From Flavobacterium frigidimaris (lineage in GTDB: Bacteria; Bacteroidota; Bacteroidia; Flavobacteriales; Flavobacteriaceae): a stretch of 64,000 nt of DNA. The stretch covers positions 248,001 to 312,000 of the forward strand of contig FQWG01000004.1 in the NCBI GenBank assembly GCA_900129595.1, read 5' to 3'. The notes beneath the pieces were generated by a model. The model was not told the origin of the DNA. It saw only the letters and a list, made by a program, of their open reading frames with translations, and did no database searches. A program made the position numbers and the translations under genes. Shown one piece after another: positions 9,927 through 17,283 of this stretch. The number at the start of each line of letters is the position of its first letter. Position 1 is the stretch's first letter.

Positions 9927-10106
9927 GATAAGGGGGTATTACGGTTAATAATAATTTGGGTATGCGTAAAAAACTCATCTCGAGTTTTCTGACTTTGCCA
10001 GAACACATCAAGGACGAGTTGTTTTTTATCTCTTCTTAAAGCGCTGCGTAAAATCAACCCATTTACGTAAACATTCTAAAAAAAGTTTTATAAAATATAT
10101 TTTCTA

Positions 10107-10559
10107 TTACATTTCGTTCAACTCATTGAACTCGTGTAAAGATTTTAATGTGCTTTCGTAAAATAAAATTGCTGCAATTAAGTTTCCTTTATCAGAATAC
10201 GGCATCATTTTTCTTTGAAACTCTACTGTTGTATCTAAAAATGTATTGGTACCAACAGCCTGAGCATCTAATACTTTTTTGTGTTCGTTATCGTCCGGAA
10301 TACCTAAGTCTGCCATCGTGACACCTGGTTTAGTAACCAAAGCAATGTAAGGGAGAGTTTTTACTAAAACTTTTATACGCTCGATGTATAATTCCAAAAG
10401 TTCTCCTTTTTGCATACCACTCAATTCTTTTTGATCGTGATATTTACGAATAAGAGCCGTTGTACTAATTATACTTCTAGGAGCATTTTTAGCCTGAGCT
10501 GAGATAGCCCCGGTTGTCAATATAAAAAGTGCACTAAATAAAATAATTTTCCCTTTCAT
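10107..10559 (-). CDS. Small exported protein of unknown function
   Basis: The protein has 150 residues with a signal peptide (MKGKIILFSALFILTTGAISAQ). The rest looks helical (KELSGMQKGELLELYIERIKVLV; LIAAILFYESTLKSLHEF) with a mid segment GVTMADLGIPDD. I do not recognise the family. It is the promoter-proximal gene of the minus-strand surface cluster, with a good Bacteroidota promoter upstream (10591-10620), so it may be co-expressed with the T9SS substrates. Confidence 0.75.
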   Translation of the reverse strand: MKGKIILFSALFILTTGAISAQAKNAPRSIISTTALIRKYHDQKELSGMQKGELLELYIERIKVLVKTLPYIALVTKPGVTMADLGIPDDNEHKKVLDAQAVGTNTFLDTTVEFQRKMMPYSDKGNLIAAILFYESTLKSLHEFNELNEM

Positions 10560-10590
10560 AGATTCTTATTAAGTAGGTTATTGATGAAAA

Positions 10591-10620
10591 CAAAAATATA
10601 TAAATTAACTCAAATTGCAA
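10591..10620 (-). promoter_or_regulatory. Candidate promoter for the 1-10.6 kb surface cluster
   Basis: On the minus strand TTG (10620-10618) is followed by 19 nt and TATTTTTG (10598-10591), matching TTG-N17..19-TAnnTTTG. It lies 32 nt upstream of the ATG at 10559. The spacer is slightly long. Confidence 0.5.
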
Positions 10621-10959
10621 CTTTATTGATTTCTTTTTTCAAAAAAAAACCTTAAATAAACCTTAAAAATCAGCGCTATGTCGAGAAAATGTGCGTTTTA
10701 ACGGCTTTTTTGTTAAAATTCTTAAAACAAAAACCGTAAGACATTACTTGCTAATCATTAAATTTACAATATATTAATAACAAAAAAAAACTTACGTTTA
10801 TCGATTTTCCGAAAAAACTATTAACAAAAAACTATTGATATCTCCTCTATTTCTTCTTTTTATTAACAAAACTTCGTTAATAAACCACAAAAAAACAGGC
10901 GAAAAAACTTCATTCTGGCATAAATAAAAGGCAGCTGGTAAACTTTTTGTCTAAAATTT
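10621..10959. other. AT-rich intergenic region, no gene seen
   Basis: Divergent intergenic DNA between the surface cluster and holB. It is rich in oligo-A runs and contains no coding frame, RNA gene or strong hairpin that I can support. The two flanking promoters are listed separately. Confidence 0.6.
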
Positions 10960-10987
10960 TTGACTACATCATTTTCTTCTATCTTTG
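10960..10987 (+). promoter_or_regulatory. holB promoter, probably leaderless
   Basis: TTG (10960-10962), 17 nt, TATCTTTG (10980-10987) is a consensus Bacteroidota sigma-A promoter. The holB ATG is at 10992, only 5 nt after the -7 box, so transcription probably starts at or next to the A of the ATG. It also rules out the in-frame ATG at 10947, which lies upstream of the promoter. Confidence 0.75.
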
Positions 10988-10991
10988 CTTC

Positions 10992-12140
10992 ATGCAATTT
11001 TCTCAAATTTTAGGTCAAGATTACATCAAAAGTCACTTGATAAAAAGTGCGGCTTCCGGACGAATACCTCATGCGCAATTGTTTATTGGGCCTGAAGGAA
11101 GCGGTACCTTATCAACTGCAATTGCTTATGCGCAATACATTTTGTGTAACAATACAGGAAATGAAAACTCAAACGGAAATGATTCCTGCAATTTGAAATT
11201 TCAAAACTTATCACATCCCGATCTTCATTTTATTTATCCAACAGTTACTACTGAAGATGTAAAAACAAAACCAAAAAGTTTAGACTTCATTCAGGACTGG
11301 CGCACATTTATTCAGGAAATGCCTTACGGAGGATTATTTGACTGGTATAAAATTTTAGGTGTTCAGAACAAACAGGGAGAAATAAGGGTCGAAGATGCCC
11401 AGGAAGTTTTAAAATCACTTTCGTTGAAATCATACGAAGGAGGGTATAAAATTATGATTATCTGGATGGCGGATAAAATGAATATTGCCGCTTCTAATAA
11501 ACTCTTGAAACTCTTAGAAGAACCTTCAGATAAAACGATATTTATTCTAATTTCTGAAAACGAAGAAGACATTATACAAACCATACGTTCTCGCTGCCAG
11601 GTTATTCACTTTAACGGATTACCCGAAAAAGTAATTGCTGAAGCATTGGTTTCTCAGGAAAATACAGACGCTAACTTAGCTAAAAAGATTGCGCATCAGG
11701 CACAGGGAAATTTCAGCAAAGCCCTGCATCTTTTAAAAGAAGATGATTCAGAATATCCTTTTGAGCAATGGTTTGTAAACTGGGTTCGCGCCGCTTTTAG
11801 GGCAAAAGGTAATGCAGCTGCTATTCAGGACCTGATTTCCTGGAGCGAAGAAATTGCCGGTCTGGGCCGAGAAAGCCAGAAAAAATTCATTCAGTTCTGT
11901 ATCGAAATGTTTCGTCAGGCACTTTTGCTCAATTACGAGGCACCAACTTTAGTTTACATTGAACCTAAAGTCGAAAAATTCAAACTCGAAAATTTTGCGC
12001 CTTTTGTAAACGGAAATAATATTCACGAAATTTTCAAGGAACTTTCAGATGCCATGTATCACATTGAAAGAAATGGAAATGCAAAAATAATCCTGACGGA
12101 TTTGTCTATAAAACTGACTCGTTTAATTCATAAAAAATAG
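10992..12140 (+). CDS. holB: DNA polymerase III, delta' subunit
   Basis: The protein has 382 residues from the ATG at 10992, chosen because the promoter lies between it and the earlier in-frame ATG at 10947. It is an AAA+ clamp-loader subunit: ILGQDYIKSHLIKSAASGRIPHA at the start, GPEGSGTLSTA in place of a canonical Walker A (delta' does not hydrolyse ATP), NKLLKLLEEP at mid-length, and sensor-1 region FILISENEEDIIQTIRSRCQ. It loads the sliding clamp with the delta and tau/gamma subunits. A DoxX-like gene follows after 7 nt. Confidence 0.93.
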   Translation: MQFSQILGQDYIKSHLIKSAASGRIPHAQLFIGPEGSGTLSTAIAYAQYILCNNTGNENSNGNDSCNLKFQNLSHPDLHFIYPTVTTEDVKTKPKSLDFIQDWRTFIQEMPYGGLFDWYKILGVQNKQGEIRVEDAQEVLKSLSLKSYEGGYKIMIIWMADKMNIAASNKLLKLLEEPSDKTIFILISENEEDIIQTIRSRCQVIHFNGLPEKVIAEALVSQENTDANLAKKIAHQAQGNFSKALHLLKEDDSEYPFEQWFVNWVRAAFRAKGNAAAIQDLISWSEEIAGLGRESQKKFIQFCIEMFRQALLLNYEAPTLVYIEPKVEKFKLENFAPFVNGNNIHEIFKELSDAMYHIERNGNAKIILTDLSIKLTRLIHKK

Positions 12141-12147
12141 TTTTCAA

Positions 12148-12534
12148 ATGAATAATAATGTTGCCTCCATTTTACTATTAGCCTTTTTAGCCTTAACCTT
12201 CTTACAATCAGGATATGAAAAAATCTTTTATTGGAAAGATAATGTAGAATGGCTTAAAGGGCATTTTGCTAAAACACCACTAAAAAACCAAGTACCGCTT
12301 GCACTTTTGCATCTTTTAATTCTTGAATTAATTTCCGGAATTTTATGTGTAGTTGGTGCCATACAATTACTAACAAATAGTGGACGAGAATTTGGTTTTT
12401 ACGGAGCCATTTTTTCTTGTATCTGTTTATTGATGATGCTTTTTGGGCAAAGATTAGCCAAAGATTATGACGGTGCGAGAACCATTGTAATTTATTTTAT
12501 CCCGGCCGTTATGGCTGTTTACTGGTTGAATTAA
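12148..12534 (+). CDS. DoxX-like small membrane protein
   Basis: The protein has 128 residues and four predicted membrane helices (about 5-25, 48-70, 80-97, 108-126). The first helix carries the DoxX-type pattern FLQSGYEKIFYWKDN, and a polar RLAKDYDGA stretch precedes the last helix. DoxX-family proteins are inner-membrane proteins with little firm biochemistry, often linked to redox or oxidative stress. It starts 7 nt after holB and is probably co-transcribed with it. Confidence 0.75.
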   Translation: MNNNVASILLLAFLALTFLQSGYEKIFYWKDNVEWLKGHFAKTPLKNQVPLALLHLLILELISGILCVVGAIQLLTNSGREFGFYGAIFSCICLLMMLFGQRLAKDYDGARTIVIYFIPAVMAVYWLN

Positions 12535-12561
12535 ACTGATCGAAATTATTTAAAAAAATAA

Positions 12562-12613
12562 GCCACAGATTTCGCAAATTCACACCGATTTTTAAATCTT
12601 TTTAATCTGTGGC
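12562..12613. repeat. Inverted repeat GCCACAGATT / AATCTGTGGC
   Basis: Perfect 10-bp arms (12562-12571 and 12604-12613) are separated by 32 bp between the DoxX-like and thioesterase genes. This 'ccacagattt...aaatctgtgg' type of element is, from memory, common in flavobacterial intergenic DNA. It might act as a weak terminator for the holB operon. Confidence 0.5.
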
Positions 12614-12639
12614 AAAAAATAAAATTTTACATTAAAAAA

Positions 12640-13149
12640 ATGAATCCAAAACACCCTTCAGAATCTCTAACTGTATTAACTGATTTAGTTTTACCGAGCG
12701 AAACAAATCCTTTAAATAACCTTTTTGGAGGTGAATTATTGGCACGTATGGATCGCGCAGCCAGTATTGCCGCCCGCAGACATTCGCGCCGAATTGTAGT
12801 TACAGCATCTGTAAATCACGTTGCTTTCAACAGGGCCATTCCGCTTGGAGCCGTAGTAACAATAGAAGCAAAGGTTTCCAGATCTTTTAAAAGTTCTATG
12901 GAAGTTTTTATCGATGTCTGGGTAGAAGACCGTGAATCCGGAAGCAGAACCAAAGCCAATGAAGCCATTTATACTTTTGTTGCAGTGGATGATAGCGGAA
13001 GACCTGTTGAAGTTCCGCCAATTGCGCCGGAAACTGAGCTTGAAATACAACGTTTTGAGGCTGCTTTACGTCGTAAACAATTGAGTTTACTACTAGCCGG
13101 GAAAATGAAACCTTCAGAAGCAACAGAATTAAAGGCTTTATTTTTATAG
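12640..13149 (+). CDS. Acyl-CoA thioesterase, hot-dog fold (YciA-like)
   Basis: The protein has 169 residues. It has the single hot-dog domain of the YciA/BACH acyl-CoA thioesterases: LVLPSETNPLNNLFGGELLARMDRAA near 15-45 (the N-x-x-G-x-x-GG-x-L-x-x-xD region with catalytic Asp), then TASVNHVAFNRAIPLG and TKANEAIYTFVAVD. It hydrolyses acyl-CoA to free acid and CoA in the cytoplasm. Chain-length preference cannot be read from sequence. It is flanked by an inverted repeat on the left and recA on the right. Confidence 0.88.
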   Translation: MNPKHPSESLTVLTDLVLPSETNPLNNLFGGELLARMDRAASIAARRHSRRIVVTASVNHVAFNRAIPLGAVVTIEAKVSRSFKSSMEVFIDVWVEDRESGSRTKANEAIYTFVAVDDSGRPVEVPPIAPETELEIQRFEAALRRKQLSLLLAGKMKPSEATELKALFL

Positions 13150-13318
13150 TGAAAATTGTGACAATTTAGAACAATTTGAGAGAATCAAACTTCAAAAAAA
13201 AGAACTAATTTTACAAAATACAAGCCTGATACAAATCTAAATCAGTAAGTTATCATTTCTGGTTTGTTTTTGAGAATGAATTATAAAAATTTACATGAAA
13301 GAAAAAGAAAAAAAAGAG

Positions 13319-14326
13319 ATGAGTTCAGAGAAAGAAGCCAAATTAAAAGCGCTACAACTTACGCTTGACAAACTAGATAAAACGTACGGAAAAGGAACCG
13401 TAATGAAAATGGGCGACAAAGCCATTGTAGAAGTTGAAACGATTTCTTCAGGTTCTCTTGGTGTTGATTTAGCACTTGGAGTAAATGGTTACCCAAGAGG
13501 AAGAATAATCGAAATTTACGGTCCTGAATCTTCTGGAAAGACTACTTTGACTTTACATGCAATTGCTGAAGCTCAAAAAGCGGGCGGAATTGCAGCTTTT
13601 ATAGATGCTGAACATGCTTTTGACAGAAATTATGCCGAGAAATTAGGCGTTGATATCGAAAACTTAATCATTTCTCAGCCTGACAATGGTGAACAAGCTT
13701 TAGAAATTGCCGAAAACTTAATTCGTTCAGGAGCAATTGATATTGTCGTTATTGACTCGGTTGCTGCATTGACTCCAAAAAGTGAAATCGAAGGTGAAAT
13801 GGGAGATTCTAAAATGGGTCTTCACGCACGTTTGATGTCTCAGGCTTTAAGAAAGTTAACAGGAACTATTAGCAAAACAAATTGTACTGTTTTCTTCATC
13901 AACCAGTTGAGAGAGAAAATTGGTGTTATGTTTGGTAATCCTGAAACTACAACGGGTGGTAACGCCTTAAAATTCTACGCTTCTGTACGTCTAGATATTC
14001 GTCGTTCTTCTCAGATTAAAGACGGAGAAAATGTTATCGGAAACAGAACTAAAGTTAAAATCGTTAAAAACAAAGTGGCTCCGCCTTTTAAAACTGCTGA
14101 ATTCGACATTATGTATGGAGAAGGAGTTTCTAAAACAGGAGAAATTCTTGACTTAGCGGTTGAATTTGAAATCGTTAAAAAAGCAGGATCATGGTTCAGC
14201 TACGGAGATACAAAATTAGGACAAGGTCGTGATGCTGTAAAATCTTTAATAAAAGATAATCCGGAATTAGCAGATGAATTAGAAATTAAAATTAAAGCGC
14301 ATATCAAAGAACTAGCAAACGCTTAA
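13319..14326 (+). CDS. recA: Recombinase RecA
   Basis: The protein has 335 residues from the ATG at 13319 ([20 protein letters not shown]). An upstream in-frame ATG at 13295 would add eight Lys/Glu-rich residues and is less likely. RecA hallmarks are Walker [10 protein letters not shown] (~68-76), Walker B region [12 protein letters not shown], loop L1 [20 protein letters not shown] and loop L2 [23 protein letters not shown]. It forms filaments on single-stranded DNA for strand exchange and SOS co-protease activity. No LexA-type operator was recognised upstream. It is a single-gene unit closed by the terminator at 14365-14404. Confidence 0.98.
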   Translation: MSSEKEAKLKALQLTLDKLDKTYGKGTVMKMGDKAIVEVETISSGSLGVDLALGVNGYPRGRIIEIYGPESSGKTTLTLHAIAEAQKAGGIAAFIDAEHAFDRNYAEKLGVDIENLIISQPDNGEQALEIAENLIRSGAIDIVVIDSVAALTPKSEIEGEMGDSKMGLHARLMSQALRKLTGTISKTNCTVFFINQLREKIGVMFGNPETTTGGNALKFYASVRLDIRRSSQIKDGENVIGNRTKVKIVKNKVAPPFKTAEFDIMYGEGVSKTGEILDLAVEFEIVKKAGSWFSYGDTKLGQGRDAVKSLIKDNPELADELEIKIKAHIKELANA

Positions 14327-14364
14327 AATCATAATAGTGAGTACTTTACTTGCTTATTTACATC

Positions 14365-14404
14365 AAACCCGACAGTTTTAAAAAACTTGTCGGGTTTTTT
14401 ATTT
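14365..14404 (+). terminator. recA terminator
   Basis: An inverted repeat with core CCCGACA and TGTCGGG is followed by a run of six T, 38 nt after the recA stop. Confidence 0.85.
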
Positions 14405-14422
14405 TTAGAAATTAAAAAAAAT

Positions 14423-14455
14423 GACGCAACCTTTTTTAAATAGCTTCATCTATTA
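14423..14455 (+). promoter_or_regulatory. Element 1: GACGCAACC-N18-CTATTA
   Basis: GACGCAACC (14423-14431) and CTATTA (14450-14455) are separated by 18 nt, and AACC is followed by a T-run. A second copy with exactly the same spacing lies at 14602-14634. An AACC-type upstream element at fixed spacing resembles ECF-sigma promoters, so I read it as a candidate non-housekeeping promoter for the short unit ending at the terminator 14536-14572. This is inference. Confidence 0.45.
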
Positions 14456-14572
14456 AACAGACATAAGATTTGGTGTTAGCCATAACGCCCATTCTGAAGT
14501 TTTTTTTAGGATAAATTTGGTTGTTTATTCAATAGAAATCCGTTAGCTGTTTGGTGCTAGCGGATTTTTTAT
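14456..14572 (+). ncRNA. Candidate small RNA between recA and plsC
   Basis: About 110 bp lie between element 1 and a strong terminator at 14536-14572. The longest reading frame is trivial, so any product is probably an untranslated RNA. There is no homology evidence, and ends are approximate. Confidence 0.35.
14536..14572 (+). terminator. Rho-independent terminator of the first short unit
   Basis: Stem AAATCCGTTAGC / GCTAGCGGATTT has 12 paired positions including one G-U, an 8-nt loop and a T-run. It belongs to neither recA, which has its own terminator, nor any visible CDS, so it implies a separate short transcript. Confidence 0.8.
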
Positions 14573-14601
14573 CTTTTATTTAAAAAAAAGATAACTTTTT
14601 C

Positions 14602-14634
14602 GACGCAACCTTTTTCATCATTTACTCTCTATTA
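14602..14634 (+). promoter_or_regulatory. Element 2: GACGCAACC-N18-CTATTA
   Basis: GACGCAACC (14602-14610) and CTATTA (14629-14634), 18 nt apart, are identical in core and spacing to element 1. It lies 64 nt upstream of a 34-codon open frame that ends before a terminator. Confidence 0.45.
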
Positions 14635-14697
14635 TATTGTGACGTTAACTTGAGTTCTAACCAAACTCTTTATTATCAACCGTTAATATTTTTAACC

Positions 14698-14802
14698 ATG
14701 AAAGAAAAAATAGAAGTGTTGTACAGTAAAAACCGTAGAAAAACCAAATTAAAATTTAAAAAAGTATTGCGTTTTATTTCTGAAAAGATCATTCACAGAT
14801 AG
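14698..14802 (+). CDS. Small basic protein, 34 residues
   Basis: The frame encodes 34 residues starting MKEKIEVLYSKNRRKTKLKF and ending ISEKIIHR; about a third are Lys or Arg. It is too short for domain evidence. It is supported by position only: downstream of element 2, clear ATG, terminator 36 nt after the stop. It could be a small regulatory or nucleic-acid-binding protein, or chance. Confidence 0.45.
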   Translation: MKEKIEVLYSKNRRKTKLKFKKVLRFISEKIIHR

Positions 14803-14837
14803 TACTGAATATAAAATGGGGGATTTTAATTCAAAAG

Positions 14838-14872
14838 AAAACCCGGCAATTTAAAAGTTGTCGGGTTTTCTA
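14838..14872. terminator. Bidirectional terminator between small ORF and plsC
   Basis: Arms AAAACCCGGCAA and TTGTCGGGTTTT flank a short loop, with T/A tails on both sides. It can serve the small ORF on the plus strand and plsC on the minus strand, whose stop is a few nt away. Confidence 0.75.
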
Positions 14873-14873
14873 A

Positions 14874-15635
14874 TTACTCTTTTACTGCGTTTTTCTTCTT
14901 CTTGAATTCTAATAATCCTTTGTAAATCAGCTGTCTTACTTCATCACGAAGTGTTTTTCTATTTTCGCTGGTTAATCCCTGTGTTTCAACAAAAGTTAAT
15001 ATTTTGACGCGCATTTTTCCTGGGCTTCCACTCATAAAAGTATAGGAGAATCGTTCTTTATTATCTGCAAAAACAATCGGAACAATAGGAATTTGATGTT
15101 CAATCGCCAGTCGAAAAGCGCCATCCTTAAACTCATCCAGTAAAATAGATTCATCATCAGGAACTCCTCCCTCAGGAAAAATACAAATACTCAGTCCCTG
15201 ATTTAGCCGGTCCTGTGCTCTCTTGAAAACTTCATTTTTACTTTTCGAAGAATTTCTGTCTACCAGAATGCAAGTCCTTTTATAGAAAAATCCAAACAAT
15301 GGAATTTTCGAAAGTTCTTTTTTACCCACAAAAACAAAAGGATTTCTCACCACGGCCAACATCAGCATAATATCTGTCATTGAAGTGTGATTCGCCACGA
15401 TCATATAGCTTTTATTCCTGATTAGTTTCTGCTCACGTTCGACTTTATAATAGAAACCCATCCCAAAAAGGATAAATTTAGCCCAAATGCGGGCCATTTT
15501 AAAGAAATAGGGATAACCACTCTCAGACACAATAGAAATCAGCAAAAACGGCAACATAATCAATATCGGAATGGCCATTAAGATATAAAACCAAATGCGC
15601 CATAAAACCCAAAAAATAATCTTTAATCCTTTCAT
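14874..15635 (-). CDS. plsC: 1-acyl-sn-glycerol-3-phosphate acyltransferase
   Basis: The protein has 253 residues. An N-terminal hydrophobic segment (~7-35) anchors it to the inner membrane. The acyltransferase motifs are clear: NHTSMTDIMLM (HX4D, ~82-92), the GKKELSKIPLFGFF block, and CIFPEGGVPDDE. It transfers an acyl chain to lysophosphatidic acid to make phosphatidic acid. A TACATTTG -7-like box sits at 15648-15641, about 6 nt before the ATG, which could make this mRNA nearly leaderless, although no TTG box is at proper spacing. Confidence 0.9.
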   Translation of the reverse strand: MKGLKIIFWVLWRIWFYILMAIPILIMLPFLLISIVSESGYPYFFKMARIWAKFILFGMGFYYKVEREQKLIRNKSYMIVANHTSMTDIMLMLAVVRNPFVFVGKKELSKIPLFGFFYKRTCILVDRNSSKSKNEVFKRAQDRLNQGLSICIFPEGGVPDDESILLDEFKDGAFRLAIEHQIPIVPIVFADNKERFSYTFMSGSPGKMRVKILTFVETQGLTSENRKTLRDEVRQLIYKGLLEFKKKKNAVKE

Positions 15636-15832
15636 GGTTTCAAATGTAAGAAAACAGAAATTAATTTAGATTTTTAGATCGTTAGATTTTTAGAATATTA
15701 GACTTTCTTTTTAAATTAATCTTTAAATGAACGATATCTTCAATAATCTTTGCTGACTTTGCGAAAAACTTTGCGAACTTTGCGGTTAAAAAAAATAAAC
15801 TTGCAATCTTTGCGGTTAAGAAAAAAACTAGA

Positions 15833-16807
15833 ATGGCAAAAATACTTACTGGTGTTCAGAGTACTGGAACGCCACACTTAGGCAATTTATTGGGAGCAAT
15901 TATTCCGGCAATCGAATTATCAAATGACCCGGCAAACGAATCTTTTTTGTTTATCGCTGACTTACATTCGATTACACAAATTAAAGACGGCAAAACTTTG
16001 CGCGAAAACACTTTTAGTGTAGCCGCAGCATGGCTTGCTTTTGGACTGGATATCGATCGTGTTACATTTTACAGACAATCAGATGTGACCCAAACAACTG
16101 AATTGACCTGGTACTTAAGTTGTTTTTTTCCATTTCAACGTTTGACTTTGGCACATTCTTTCAAGGATAAAGCCGATCGTTTAGACGATGTAAACGCTGG
16201 TTTGTTCTCTTACCCGATGCTAATGGCAGCCGATATTTTATTATACGACGCTGAATTTGTTCCGGTTGGTAAAGACCAATTGCAGCATTTAGAAATTACT
16301 CGCGATGTTGCTTCTCGTTTTAATCATCAAATGGGAGAAACGTTTGTAATTCCGGAGGCTAAAATTCAGGAAGACAGCAAATTGATTCCCGGAACAAACG
16401 GTGGAAAAATGAGTAAGTCTGCAAATAATATCATCAACATTTTTATGGATGATAAAACGCTCCGTAAGCAGGTTATGAGCATCGAAACGGACAGCACACC
16501 ACTTGAAGACCCTAAAAATCCGGATACTTGTAATGCATTTGCGATTTATTCATTGTTAGGAACTGAAACCCAAATCGCTGAAATGAGAGCCAATTATTTA
16601 GGCGGAAATTACGGTTACGGTCATGCCAAACAAGCTTTATTTGAATTGATTACAGAAAAATTTAAGACTGAAAGAGAAAAATACAATTACTATATCAATA
16701 ACCTTGACGAAGTGGATACTTTACTAAAAAAAGGGGCAGCAAAAGCTTCTTTAGTTGCTGATGGCGTTCTGGTAAAAGTTCGCGAAGTACTTGGATTTGG
16801 AAAATAA
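15833..16807 (+). CDS. trpS: Tryptophanyl-tRNA synthetase
   Basis: The protein has 324 residues, the normal bacterial length. It is a class I synthetase with the HIGH-type signature TGTPHLGNLLGAI (~11-23), AHSFKDKADR, the tryptophan-pocket region VPVGKDQLQHLEITRDVA, and KMSKS in GGKMSKSANN. It charges tRNA-Trp. The upstream 110 bp contain several CTTTGCG repeats typical of Bacteroidota leader regions. It ends with a very strong terminator. Confidence 0.97.
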   Translation: MAKILTGVQSTGTPHLGNLLGAIIPAIELSNDPANESFLFIADLHSITQIKDGKTLRENTFSVAAAWLAFGLDIDRVTFYRQSDVTQTTELTWYLSCFFPFQRLTLAHSFKDKADRLDDVNAGLFSYPMLMAADILLYDAEFVPVGKDQLQHLEITRDVASRFNHQMGETFVIPEAKIQEDSKLIPGTNGGKMSKSANNIINIFMDDKTLRKQVMSIETDSTPLEDPKNPDTCNAFAIYSLLGTETQIAEMRANYLGGNYGYGHAKQALFELITEKFKTEREKYNYYINNLDEVDTLLKKGAAKASLVADGVLVKVREVLGFGK

Positions 16808-16814
16808 TATTCTA

Positions 16815-16863
16815 AAAGCGGCAGGTTTATCCGGAATATTCCGGATAAACCTGCCGCTTTTTT
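16815..16863 (+). terminator. trpS terminator, 46-bp perfect palindrome
   Basis: Arms of 20 nt (16815-16834 and 16841-16860) are perfectly complementary and the six central bases AATATT are themselves palindromic. A T-run follows. This is far longer than a terminator needs. Confidence 0.85.
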
Positions 16864-16898
16864 ATTTATAAATGCTGCCTTTTTGATTCATCGAAATA

Positions 16899-17270
16899 TT
16901 GAGAAAAATATTTACCAAATACCTGTTTGCTCTTCTGATAACCCTTTTTACATTGGGCTTTTTATTGGGTTATTTATTTGGAGATGAACAGTCTTATACA
17001 ATAAATAAAACTGTTGGCTGGGCGTATACTCTTTCGAATCAAATTTATCTGACTGCATTTTTTGTATGCTCACAAAGTCTTTTTATTCTTGGATACCTCC
17101 TATTATTTCTTCTTCGGCGAAAGACAAATTATTACCTTTCTTTAGCCCATTTCGAGATTATTATATTGACAATCTACCTCATGTCTTCCGAAAAATTAAT
17201 TCTTTCGTTAATTTTTTGCATTCTTTCTGTAATCCTTTTTTTCATAAACCTTTTTAAATCACATAAATAG
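16899..17270 (+). CDS. Small four-helix membrane protein of unknown function
   Basis: The protein has 123 residues if translation begins at the TTG at 16899; an in-frame ATG further upstream (16872) hits a stop at once. Four hydrophobic helices are visible (about 8-28, 50-70, 82-96, 98-116). No family was recognised. It stands alone, 36 nt after the trpS terminator and head-on to dprA. The TTG start makes the exact N-terminus uncertain. Confidence 0.55.
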   Translation: MRKIFTKYLFALLITLFTLGFLLGYLFGDEQSYTINKTVGWAYTLSNQIYLTAFFVCSQSLFILGYLLLFLLRRKTNYYLSLAHFEIIILTIYLMSSEKLILSLIFCILSVILFFINLFKSHK

Positions 17271-17283
17271 AATTTACAATTGT

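Noticed and set aside
10947..10991. Upstream in-frame start of holB
   Set aside because: The consensus promoter at 10960-10987 lies inside this extension, so the ATG at 10992 is used.
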